NCBI RefSeq assembly: GCF_020509005.1
Contig: NC_063012.1
Coordinates: 4,340,001 to 4,404,000, forward strand
DNA from: Fulvia fulva
Lineage: Eukaryota > Ascomycota > Dothideomycetes > Mycosphaerellales > Mycosphaerellaceae
Direction of reading: 5' to 3'
DNA length: 64,000 nt
Below are positions 22,570 to 31,570 of this stretch, in pieces (position 1 is the stretch's first letter; each line of letters begins with the position of its first letter). Position numbers and translations under genes: made by a program. The notes beneath the pieces were generated by a model that searched no databases, was not told the origin of the DNA, and was given only the letters and a program-made list of their open reading frames with translations.

Positions 22570-24450
22570 CCGCTATCTACTACGCTTAGGTAGCGGTCGT
22601 GCCATTTCCCTATTACTATAGGTCGGTAGTAAGGGAGCTAAGGTTCGGGTTAGCGTTCGTGTTATTTCGTAGGCGTAGAGGGCGGTAGTCGCCGTCGTAA
22701 CTATATATCGGGTATTCGGGGTTCGTTAATACGTACGAGCCTATACGGTAGCGGTAGTACTTACCCTACTTCTTATGGTCCTCCCGCTACTTACGGTTTT
22801 ATAAAGGTAGGTTCTATAAGTAGACCGGGTGGTCCTCCTTCTTCTTCGTACCTACGTATTATAGTAGTCGCTAGACGATTATAGCGGTCGTACTAGTAGC
22901 TACGGCTCCTACGGTACTATACGCCGTTATTGTTCGAATTAGAGTTGCTACGTAGGCGCTTCTTCTATAGATATAGTCGGTCGGTCTCGTAGAAGCTCTT
23001 ATCTAATACCGTATATTCCTTTATAATATCCTATATATCGTATAAGCGTCTATCTACTTCCCTATCGCCGAAAGTCTTAATAAAGTACTTACGGTTTAGG
23101 CGGTTATGAAATAGTATTAGCTCAGTCTCGTCGGTCTACTCTATCTAAGTACGTAGCTTCGAGTAGCGAGCGTAGAAGGTAATAAAGGTCTCGCCCTACT
23201 CCTACTTATAGGTAGCGATATTAACTATAGCCTTAGTTCCTTCGTTACGGATACCGTACTAGCGCGTGATCTAATCTAGTAGTTCTTTACTAGTCTTAAA
23301 CTCGTTAAATAATTATTATCTAGGTACGGGGATCCTCGGCTTAATACTTCTCTAAGGGTTACCCTATGTCTATCTATATATAAAACGTAGGCCGTCTACC
23401 TCGGAGCGGAAAGTAGTTATAGTTAGCTTAAGAAGTACGCTACTATACTAACTGTCGAAGTTAGGGTCGTTATCGTTCTTAAAGTACTTTAGGTTAGGCA
23501 CGCCCTTACTAACCTCGATACCGCGTATTAGAGTACGGTTAATAGTAAATAGGCGTTCTAAAAGTTCGGTTAGGGGAGTCTATATACGGGTATTACGCGC
23601 TCGAGAGTCGCGACCGTTATTATTATTAGGTCGTAGACGGTTTCTATTACGTCGTCGGTCGTTAATACTATTACCGTTATTATCGTTACTACCGCCTCCG
23701 CCGCCGCCGCCTCTACTAGTAGCTTTACGATACTTACGTATTAGCTACTCGAGTAAAGTCTCGCGCGGAGGTAAATAGGAGGGTCGGCGACTAGAGCGGC
23801 CCTTACCTCTATTCTATATAGTGTCTTTAGTAGCTTAGAGTCGAGTCTTTAGATCGTTAACCTCCTTCTATAGAGCCTAGTTCTTAGCTTTAGCATCTTA
23901 TACCTTCTTCTTCACCTCTTATAACTTTACTAGGTTATAATCCTTCTTACTCTTTAGATCTACGGCCATCTTCTATATTATAGCCTCCTCGCTTCGTAGC
24001 ATCTTATAGATACGGTTATACTCGGAATATAGCGTAGTATACTAGGTATTCTAGAGGTTATTAGCTCGCTCTATTATATCGAGTTGTCTACCTTTAGTAA
24101 TCGCTATATTTACTATCTATAGTCCGAAGTCGTAGGTAGTCTTCGGATACTAGGATACGAGGGTCGTGAGTTTGTCTAGTGTAATACTCTAGTATTCGGA
24201 TACGAGAATATGCTCTACCTCGTCGAGTAATAGGTATACCTCGTATAGGTCGTCGCCTAGGTTCTCTTCGAGCTTAAACTCGAACAGTTCTATAAAGTCA
24301 ATCTTACTACCTTCTTCTCGCTTAAAGGCTTTCTAGTAAGCTTCATTAATTTCCTATTATAGCGCGACACCGGTGTCTACTATAACCCGCCGGTTATTGT
24401 CCTATATCTAACTCCGAGGGAAAGAGGAGGAGAGGTCGGGGAAAAGAGAT
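22570..24450 (-). pseudogene. Gypsy-2 gag (degenerate)
   Basis: Parallel to Gypsy-1 gag: remains of zinc knuckles near 22680-22760, a gag helical region at about 22990-23330, and a Lys/Glu-rich coiled coil at about 23850-24010. Full of RIP stops. Leader and primer region follow up to the LTR at 24758. Confidence 0.65.
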
Positions 24451-24757
24451 ATACGCTACTTACCTTTACCCTTAGGCTTTAGTAGCGGTAGTATACCGCC
24501 GTTTATCTATAAAGTTATATTGTCTAGGTTCGGGGGAGGCGTAACGATCCCTATTTCCTAACTGTCTACGAGCGCGCAACTACCTACTAATAATATCGCC
24601 GCGTTACGTTCTCTAGGCATTTACGCGCTATACGCCTTACCGTATTCTATGTTCTAATACGACTCTACGCGTTCTTCGAGTTCTATAGTTCTGTCTATTC
24701 CTATTGTTACGCGTCCCTTACCTAGATCCGCGATCTAGGTAGGGTAGTAGAACAAAC

Positions 24758-24941
24758 TATAAGGGCGCGCGTACTATAGGGTCCGAATAAGAGAGTTATT
24801 ATTCTACGAAGCTACGAAAGAGGAGCGCGAGGCGCGGCGAAGTTATAAAGTAAAGCTAAGCCGCGCTAACCCGATACGGAAGGTCCGCGGTTTACCTAGG
24901 CCGACGTAGCTATAGTAAGGGGTCGCAGGCTACCCGTAATA
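24758..24941 (-). repeat. Gypsy-2 5' LTR
   Basis: 184 bp, reverse complement of the Gypsy-1 LTR with more RIP-type changes and a few others. The adjacent leader again starts with GTTTGTTCTACTACCC, conserved with Gypsy-1, which supports a functional primer-binding role for that sequence. Confidence 0.92.
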
Positions 24942-24949
24942 AGAGATAT

Positions 24950-26150
24950 TATATAGCTTACTTATATCTATACTACGCTCCGACCGCGCTATAGTTAAGC
25001 TATTATTATCGAAGCTATAGCTACTCCTTCCTCTATTATATTGTCTACGACCTCTCGAGCGGTCGTTACCTCTTCCTCTATTATATTATCTACGACCTCT
25101 CGAGCGGTCGTTACCTCTTCCTCTATTACGACGGGTATAAGCTAGATTACTAGGGTCCGGCGACTTATCTTACTTACGCTTAAGGAGCGTACGTAAAGCG
25201 CCCTCTTTACGTAGGTTAGTCTCTATAGTTATTATAATCTATACTAGACGCTTACGGATACTTTAGAGTTCTATATAGTTAGTAATAGCGATCTATAGCT
25301 TAGAGAGTAGTTTAGCGTACGTCTACTAAACTAGCTACGCTTAAGTATAGAGCGGTAGCTAAGCCTCTAGCGTTTCGAGGTAGGTTATAAACTATCGTAC
25401 TATCTAGCTCTCTCGCTATTACGTATCGCTATATAAGATAGAGACCGATTAATAGGATTACTATACGTATCTTAGAGGTAAGTAAGGAAGGCCTTCTACG
25501 TAAGTAGTTTACTCTCTACCTTTATACGAGCGTACTACGCCTTCTACGCCTTCTACGCCTTTTTAGAGTCGCCCTTAATAAACTATATCGTCTACCTAAT
25601 AAGGTCCGTATTGGTAGAGAAGTATTCTAGTAAGTTCTCTTAGGCTATTAAGTAGTTATAGGTAAAGTTACGATACTCCTTAAGGGTCTTTCTATAGTAG
25701 GTAGGTAGGTCCTTAGGCTTTACTAACTTTTTCCGGAGGACTAGTAACTCTAGTCCTTTATAGTTTTTATCTTCGTTCGTATCTAACTCGTCTCTAATTA
25801 GGCTAAGAGCTTAGCGCGCTCTAGGTACGGGGCGCTCTATATAATAGGGTCGAATTCTTAGATTACCCTTAATATCTTTATCCTAGTCCTCTATATCGGG
25901 TTCCTCGCCTTAGCGCTCTATTATAGTAATTTTGCGTTATAGTCGTCGAAGCTCGTTAGCCTTCGTAAGTTTATAGTATCTAGCTTTTACGCGACGTAGC
26001 TACGATTCGATCGATTTAGGTACGTTAATACTACGCTTATTATACACTACTCCTAGATCTAAATTATCTATATTTACGGCCGCCTAGCGGGGTATAGGTA
26101 AGTCCGACGAAAATCCTAAGTTACTTATTATATCGTTTAGTCGAACCGTT
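24950..26150 (-). pseudogene. Gag-like protein remnant with 15-aa repeats
   Basis: Reading the minus strand with TAG as Gln/Trp gives a continuous protein of roughly 400 aa. It is basic, has a region resembling retrotransposon capsid helices (about 25370-25680) and ends in a 15-residue repeat containing EEEVTTAREVVDNI. No RT follows before the Gypsy-2 LTR, so the rest of this element was lost or displaced. Family not identified; the gag assignment is inference from general character only. Confidence 0.4.
25028..25127. repeat. 45-bp tandem repeat (about 2.2 copies)
   Basis: Units start at 25028, 25073 and 25118 (partial); core CGACCTCTCGAGCGGTCGTT. Because 45 is divisible by 3, the repeat is in frame with the gag-like reading on the minus strand. 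Confidence 0.85.
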
Positions 26151-26646
26151 CTTATACTACTTTTCTAGAGAAAGAGATATTATAATATAAGGGTACTTAA
26201 TAGGACTACTAGTAAGTAGCGTATTAGGCGTAGTAGTAGAGAAGGAAGGTTATATAGTAGTAATATTAATAATATCTAGAGAGTAGTTAGAGCGTAATAC
26301 GCTCGTAGCTTATAAGGCTACGCTAAGTATAGACTCTACTAAGGGGTATCTTATGTCTCTCTTCCGAGACTCCGTAATTATTAATACCTTAACTTTACCT
26401 CCTTATAAATCGTCTCGATAATATACTTTAGCTCTTTATCTTTATTAGTAGCCTGAATTAGTAGCTAGTCTTATAAATAGTTAGAAAAGAGCTCGTTATT
26501 TACTAGTCGTAATACGCTAGTATAGAAGCGTAGATAAATACGTATACTTTCCTATAAGTCGAGTTTATATATATTTGCGTTAGCCTTATATATAATAGTA
26601 AAGAGGTCTACGTTCTTATAGATAAGTTTCTTATAGAGTCTTTAAG
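26151..26646. other. RIPed sequence, unassigned
   Basis: TA-rich flank left of pogo-1. I see no gene, no terminal repeat and no recognisable protein in it. Confidence 0.4.
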
Positions 26647-27783
26647 TAACGTACTTTACTACCGAGCGGGCTATACTACCGAGCGGGCTACTTTCACTAA
26701 GAACTATACTACTTCTACTTTAATTACGACGGTATCTTAACACGACGACATCCTATAGAATCGTTACTAGGAGGACAATTCCTCTTTAGATTCTTCGCTA
26801 TCTAGCGAGTCTACTTAATAGGTGCGTACGTTATAACCCGACTCGCTATATCGCTTATAGCGTCGTAGCCTTAGTACTAGCCGAACACTATCTAGCAACT
26901 CTCTACTCACTTCCTACCTTCTAGTATCCTCTAGAGGTATCAATTACGACGCCTTATCGAAGGTTAGAGACCCTCTAGACTGAATATACTTGCGCTTTCG
27001 TGCTTTCCGCTATATAAGGGCCTCGTTAGACTTATATAGCTTACTAATCTCGCTTCGTATAAGAGCTATCTAATACGCTATCTCTCTACTCCCTCTCTAT
27101 TGCCCTATCAAACGACCTTCCTCTTTCTACTACGCCTTTCTGAACCTATAACGACGCTCTAAGACGTAATAACACCTATTATAAACCCTGTCTCGTCGAA
27201 GTTATAGGTGTCCTAGTTAAGGATACTATACTTCTCCTTTATATTACGTATAAGTAAGAACTACTTCTCGATAACGTCTAGATCTTCTATTAGGGCTCGC
27301 TAACGATCGTATCTACGTGTTATACGAACCTTTAGCTCACGATGCCGCCTAATAAACCTATCTATCTAATTGAGACTAGCGGGCTTAAGACCCTTCTCTT
27401 ATAGTAATAAATCGGCTATTACTCGTATACTAGCCTTTAATAGCGGGAAACCTCTAAGATCTAGCTCGAGTATATACTCAAGTATCACCCTCTCTTCTAG
27501 CTCTATAAGCTTCTTCGAATTAGGCTCGTAGTCACCCCGAGGAGGTCGTCTATTCAATCGATATCCTAGTATAGTTCGAGACGCGTCGTATACCTTTATA
27601 GTAAGTCGATTCGTAACTATCGCGTCGCGTTTCGTAGCCTAGACAGCTAAGGTCAGTTTAGCCTCGTTTAAAGACAATATACGCTATAATAGTAGTTATA
27701 TAGCTATATCTATAGAAGTGGTATAGTTCTTAGCAAAAGTAGCCCGCTCGGTAGTATAGCCCGCTCGGTAGTAAAGCACGTTA
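26647..27783 (-). mobile_element. Pogo-1: internally deleted pogo/Fot1 transposon
   Basis: Inverted termini of about 45 bp, bounded by TA, contain the motif CTACCGAGCGGGCTA twice. Compared with pogo-2 (46523-48392) the copy lacks about 735 bp (the equivalent of 46970-47705), which removes the second and third catalytic carboxylates of the transposase. What remains is the transposase N-terminal part and the C-terminal tail. It is a non-autonomous deletion derivative, also RIPed. Confidence 0.85.
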
Positions 27784-28240
27784 TAGATATTTCGAGTAAT
27801 CTGACTAAACCTTATCTCTAATTATATATCGTAGCGCTAGTCTATACCTACTAACGGTATTATCTATATATCTCGCTTAAGTATAGTTAAGTTAAGTAAT
27901 ATAGTACGCGTTAACTTATTCTATAAAAGTTACGAAGTCTTCTATATATTTTTTAAGAAGATCTATACTTTTAAAAGCTTAGCGAAGAGTCTATTTACCT
28001 AAGATAGAACCTTTATTTATAAGTTACCGACCGAGTATTATAAAGAAGAGCAATACATCTATCGCTATACTCTATTAATTATTAAGCGTAAACTCGGCAA
28101 TCGGTATCGCGATCCGAGCGTATATATAGGTAATATCCTATTAATAAGACTTAAGGCTACGTAGTTACCTAATTCTTAGCGTACGTAGCCTTAAGTCTTA
28201 ATAATAGGATGTTACCTATATATACGCTCGGATCGCGACA
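27784..28240 (-). repeat. Copia-3 3' LTR (start clear, end not defined)
   Basis: On the minus strand the polypurine tract AAGGGGGTG (28241-28250) is followed at 28240 by TGTCGCGATCC, a typical LTR start, just after the Copia-3 RNase H and 3' UTR. The far end of the LTR was not located because the 5' LTR is outside the preserved part; it may reach the pogo-1 insertion or have been cut by it. Confidence 0.55.
28105..28240. repeat. Long hairpin: 59-bp arms, 18-bp loop
   Basis: 28105-28163 and 28182-28240 are reverse complements with only about three mismatches; the loop is 28164-28181. The outer end of the right arm coincides with the inferred start of the Copia-3 LTR, so the hairpin forms the first 136 bp of that LTR. 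Confidence 0.85.
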
Positions 28241-29059
28241 CACCCCCTTAGCTCGTACGCTAGAGTAAATAAGCTAATTCCTATATAATCGCGTATACCC
28301 TATTATAACTACTCCCCCTACCTATAGTAGTAACGTTAGGCCCTCGGTGTTACTACTACTATAGTAAGGGTAAGTCAGCTATTTTAAGTAAAGTAAGCTA
28401 GGGTAATAGAGGTGTTTCTCGCCCTTACGTTATTAGCTAATAGGAGTCCGAGAAACATCTTCTAATAATAGTACTAGGGCCGTACCGGTAAATAGTAGAT
28501 ACTTTGCCCTAGCTTCGTTATCGTCTATAGTATTAGTAGCTACTAGTAGCCGTGTTTTACGCCTACTAGCGCTTCTAGAGAGGTGTCCGTAAAGATAAAG
28601 CCGTTCGGTGTTCGTTTCGAGATAAGGTAAGGCCGCTACTACGGGCTTCTTAGGCGTCTATTAGCCCGTTACCTCCTAATACGGCTATAGAGGGCACTAA
28701 GGTACGTAGGTCTACGCCTTCCTTAGCTATATTAAGTAGCTTAACGAAGTGCTTATACTTCTATAGTAGAAGTAGGTTAGTTAGCCCGTCTATAGGTATG
28801 TCGTTAGTACTAAGATACTTAATCTTAATGTCTCCGCGCTAGTCTCGCTATCAGAGCTAGTAGTAGTAGATATTAACGTAGCGTAGCTTCGTATTAAGCT
28901 TTTGCCCTTATTAGTTAATAAGGCGGATAGTCTACGTGTTATCGTAGTATAAGTAGGTACGCTAATTAAACTAAAGGTATATCTTAGCGAAGACTCGTTC
29001 CTACTATATAAGCTCTAAGGCGGCTTATAAAAGCCCGAGTAGCTTAGCCTCTATTAAGG
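28241..29059 (-). pseudogene. Copia-3 pol C-terminus (RNase H) and 3' UTR
   Basis: Minus-strand translation of about 28780-29059 gives the end of a Ty1/Copia RNase H (DNTQTIRLIN near 28930, then YLSTNDIPIDGLT), followed toward lower coordinates by about 530 bp of non-coding 3' UTR and a polypurine tract. The reading continues on the far side of the intact chromovirus at 36096. TAG stops of RIP type interrupt it. The last bases, TAAGG at 29055-29059, are the chromovirus target duplication. Confidence 0.82.
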
Positions 29060-29484
29060 TGTTACGGATCGAGTCGTCTGGACCCTACGAGCCAACCGAT
29101 TTCGGATCACGTGGTGCCGAGCCAACTAGTGGGCACTCCCGCTGCAGCTCGCTCGCAGCGATTTCTACGCTCGGTACGCCTTCTAGAGAAAGCACAGAAA
29201 TGATGGAAAGCAAAGAAAGCAATACCCCTGGGCATAAGGGGATCTCCTTTGTATTTAGGAACGCTGAGAATCCCTTATGGCTTCGAGGCGTTCGACTCAC
29301 TGTTTAATATCACTGTTTGGAATACACCACAACACAACCTCTGCCTCACTGCTACTTGATCTCTGCGAGACAAGACAGCTACTGCTTCATCACCCTCCCT
29401 CAACTTCCCATCGGCCCGAGAACAAACCCGATTGAGCTTGGTCTTCTGATCTTGTGATATCATTAGGTTATACCAAACCTAACA
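29060..29484 (+). repeat. Chromovirus 5' LTR
   Basis: 425 bp, TGTTACGGATC to ACCTAACA. I found no difference from the 3' LTR. It contains CCGATTTCGG (29096-29105), an everted CCG-N4-CGG pair, the direct repeat CGGATC (from 29065 and 29103) and the palindrome CACGTG. Confidence 0.97.
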
Positions 29485-29572
29485 GCTTTGAACGTCGGCA
29501 TTATCTTCTCCATTGCTGTCCAGGTACTTCCTAAGGAATGGTTTGACCCAACAGCTTTGAACGCCCTCTACG
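29485..29572 (+). other. Leader with inverted gag fragment and 14-bp duplication
   Basis: The short leader contains a 59-bp perfect reverse complement of gag (29493-29551 against 29845-29903). The insert is bracketed by the direct repeat AACAGCTTTGAACG (29481-29494 and 29550-29563). Without the insert the leader would be only about 19 nt from the LTR end to the gag ATG. No tRNA-complementary TGG primer site is seen next to the LTR. Confidence 0.9.
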
Positions 29573-31570
29573 ATGGGAGACCGACAGAGTGACCGGGGAA
29601 CACCCGCCCCCAGTGAAGCAAGCAGAGCCCGACGACCTCAGACCGCGAACGATGCTATCAATGCCTTGGCTACTCATACAGGCAACGACACCCTCAAGAT
29701 TGGCAAGCCAGATTTCTACTATGGCGACCGAGACAAGTTCGACACTTGGGTTGCTCAGATGGACATGTACTTCTTGTTCAACTCCATGGCTGAAAACCTC
29801 AAGCCTGTCTTTGCCACTACCTTTCTTCGAGGACGAGCACAGCATTGGGTCAAACCATTCCTTAGGAAGTACCTGGACAGCAATGGAGAAGATAATGCCG
29901 ACGGAGTCTTCAAGTCTTACAATCATCTCAAGCATGCTATGAAGAGCGTCTTTGGGGTCTCCAACGAGATTGCCACTGCCGTTCGTGTAATTCAGCACTT
30001 GACTCAGAAGACATCCACCGCCGAATACGCTGCCAAATTCCAGGAGTACGCACAACTTACCGATTGGGACGACGAAGCACTTCAGGTCATGTACCGACGA
30101 GGACTGAAGGAGCATGTCAAGGATGAGTTAATGAGGGACGGTCGGAGGATCGATGGCTTAGGCGACCTAGTCCAAGTCACGATTGATCTTGACGACAAGC
30201 TCTACGAAAGAGCTATGGAACGACGATACGACTCCAAGGTATCCGGAAAGGCCGGATACACACCAGGCTACGACAACCATAACAAAGGCTTCAACGACAA
30301 CTACAACCACAAGCCTAACAACAAACCATATTACGGACCTCAACCAATGGAGCTCGACGTTACCGAAAAAGGTCGCAAGATCAGGAACAGCAAGGGGAAA
30401 GGAAGACCCCCGAGTTCAGGAAGAGAAACACGAACCTGCTATGGATGTGGCAAACCTGGCCACCTAGCAAGGGACTGCCGCGGTAAGAATATGGTGCGCC
30501 GCGAACAGTTCAACATGATGCAACCCCGAACTAGTAAATCTGAGAGCAGTGTTGGATCTCCGGGAGATACCGACTATACTCAGAGAGTGGAGGAGAGAGC
30601 TAGCAACAGAAGCACGAAGCCTCTCCTGGACCCCTCACAAGGACGAGGAGGATACCATGGGCAGCGAATGGAGGTCATTCCATTCGGACTGCAGAACCGA
30701 CCACAACAGTTCAACATGATGGCACGAAGAGTCGATTACGAGATCGAATCCGAATCTCGAAATGGTCATGGAAGCCTTCATTGGCGATTCTGTTACCAAG
30801 ACTCGTGTCAAGTTCACTACTCCGCAAAGGCTGGAGCAGGGTATTGGCCTCAGCAACCGCGAGGAACCCTGGGAGCGACGCATAGGCAAGACGCTACGCT
30901 CCGAGAAGTGGACATCGACGAATCCTGCTTCGACGACGACGACAAGGAAAACCAGGACCCAGGATGGAATGGATCGTGGTCACCGGAACCACAAGAACGT
31001 CAAGAAACCACCGGGCTGGATACGATCGAAGAAGACCAGGATCCGGAAGAATCAAGCCAAGAAGATTCCTCCGAAGGAGAAGAGAGCGACACTGACGACG
31101 ACAACGAACAGTTGACCTTCACGATTGATGCACCTAAGAAGCTATTCGACATGATCGTACATCTACAGAGAAGGCATGAAGAATTCCTACCGAAAGTATC
31201 GGGACGGCGAATGCTACACCCAATTGAGTTCGACAAGACCCTCGACACGCTATGGGCAATGGTATGGACATACCCAGCTGTGAGCGTCACCGAGAACCTA
31301 GCAACAGCTGTCATCGAGAGACCACCGATAGGAAGCCATATGATAGGACCAGGATACCTTACACCGTCAGGAACATTCGTATCGAACGAATTACGACACG
31401 CCGTACAACACGTACGATCTCTCTACTCAGAAACGCAGAAGATCCAGGAACGTCACCGACTACAGGTGTGGACACAGAAAGGCTCGCGCCAGGTTCAAGC
31501 GGAGGCCTCGAGACACGAAGCACGACGTTCCACATACGAACAGGGAAAAGGATCGACTCCTCAGGAATGA
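29573..31570 (+). CDS. Gag polyprotein of the intact chromovirus
   Basis: 665 aa. Residues about 40-215 form a retrotransposon-gag capsid region ([20 protein letters not shown], later [19 protein letters not shown]). One CCHC zinc knuckle, [14 protein letters not shown], has Cys289, Cys292, His297 and Cys302 and should bind RNA. An unusually long C-terminal extension of over 350 aa follows, with a highly acidic stretch ([19 protein letters not shown], about residues 483-501). The ATG at 29573 is the first Met of the frame after the LTR. The last 320 nt overlap the pol frame, and a -1 slippery heptamer lies six codons before the stop. Complete and free of RIP stops. Confidence 0.93.
   Translation: MGDRQSDRGTPAPSEASRARRPQTANDAINALATHTGNDTLKIGKPDFYYGDRDKFDTWVAQMDMYFLFNSMAENLKPVFATTFLRGRAQHWVKPFLRKYLDSNGEDNADGVFKSYNHLKHAMKSVFGVSNEIATAVRVIQHLTQKTSTAEYAAKFQEYAQLTDWDDEALQVMYRRGLKEHVKDELMRDGRRIDGLGDLVQVTIDLDDKLYERAMERRYDSKVSGKAGYTPGYDNHNKGFNDNYNHKPNNKPYYGPQPMELDVTEKGRKIRNSKGKGRPPSSGRETRTCYGCGKPGHLARDCRGKNMVRREQFNMMQPRTSKSESSVGSPGDTDYTQRVEERASNRSTKPLLDPSQGRGGYHGQRMEVIPFGLQNRPQQFNMMARRVDYEIESESRNGHGSLHWRFCYQDSCQVHYSAKAGAGYWPQQPRGTLGATHRQDATLREVDIDESCFDDDDKENQDPGWNGSWSPEPQERQETTGLDTIEEDQDPEESSQEDSSEGEESDTDDDNEQLTFTIDAPKKLFDMIVHLQRRHEEFLPKVSGRRMLHPIEFDKTLDTLWAMVWTYPAVSVTENLATAVIERPPIGSHMIGPGYLTPSGTFVSNELRHAVQHVRSLYSETQKIQERHRLQVWTQKGSRQVQAEASRHEARRSTYEQGKGSTPQE

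Larger units (their letters stand above)
19188..24941 (-). mobile_element. Gypsy-2: truncated Gypsy-1 family element
   Basis: Same family as Gypsy-1 in reverse orientation, with a 184-bp 5' LTR at 24758-24941. The 3' part (end of integrase, chromodomain, 3' LTR) is missing where the chimeric LINE begins at 19187. A Copia-1 family solo LTR sits inside the integrase region. Heavily RIPed. Confidence 0.88.

Noticed and set aside
25028..25127. CRISPR-like repeats
   Set aside because: The repeats are directly adjacent with no spacers, in frame within a protein, and the genome is eukaryotic.
28105..28240. tRNA or other structured RNA gene
   Set aside because: One long uninterrupted duplex with no cloverleaf or conserved RNA box; it lies at an LTR start.
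29059..29463. Short open frames on both strands of the LTR (repeated at 35662-36069)
   Set aside because: They occur identically in both LTRs, overlap each other on opposite strands and show no protein signature; they are LTR sequence.
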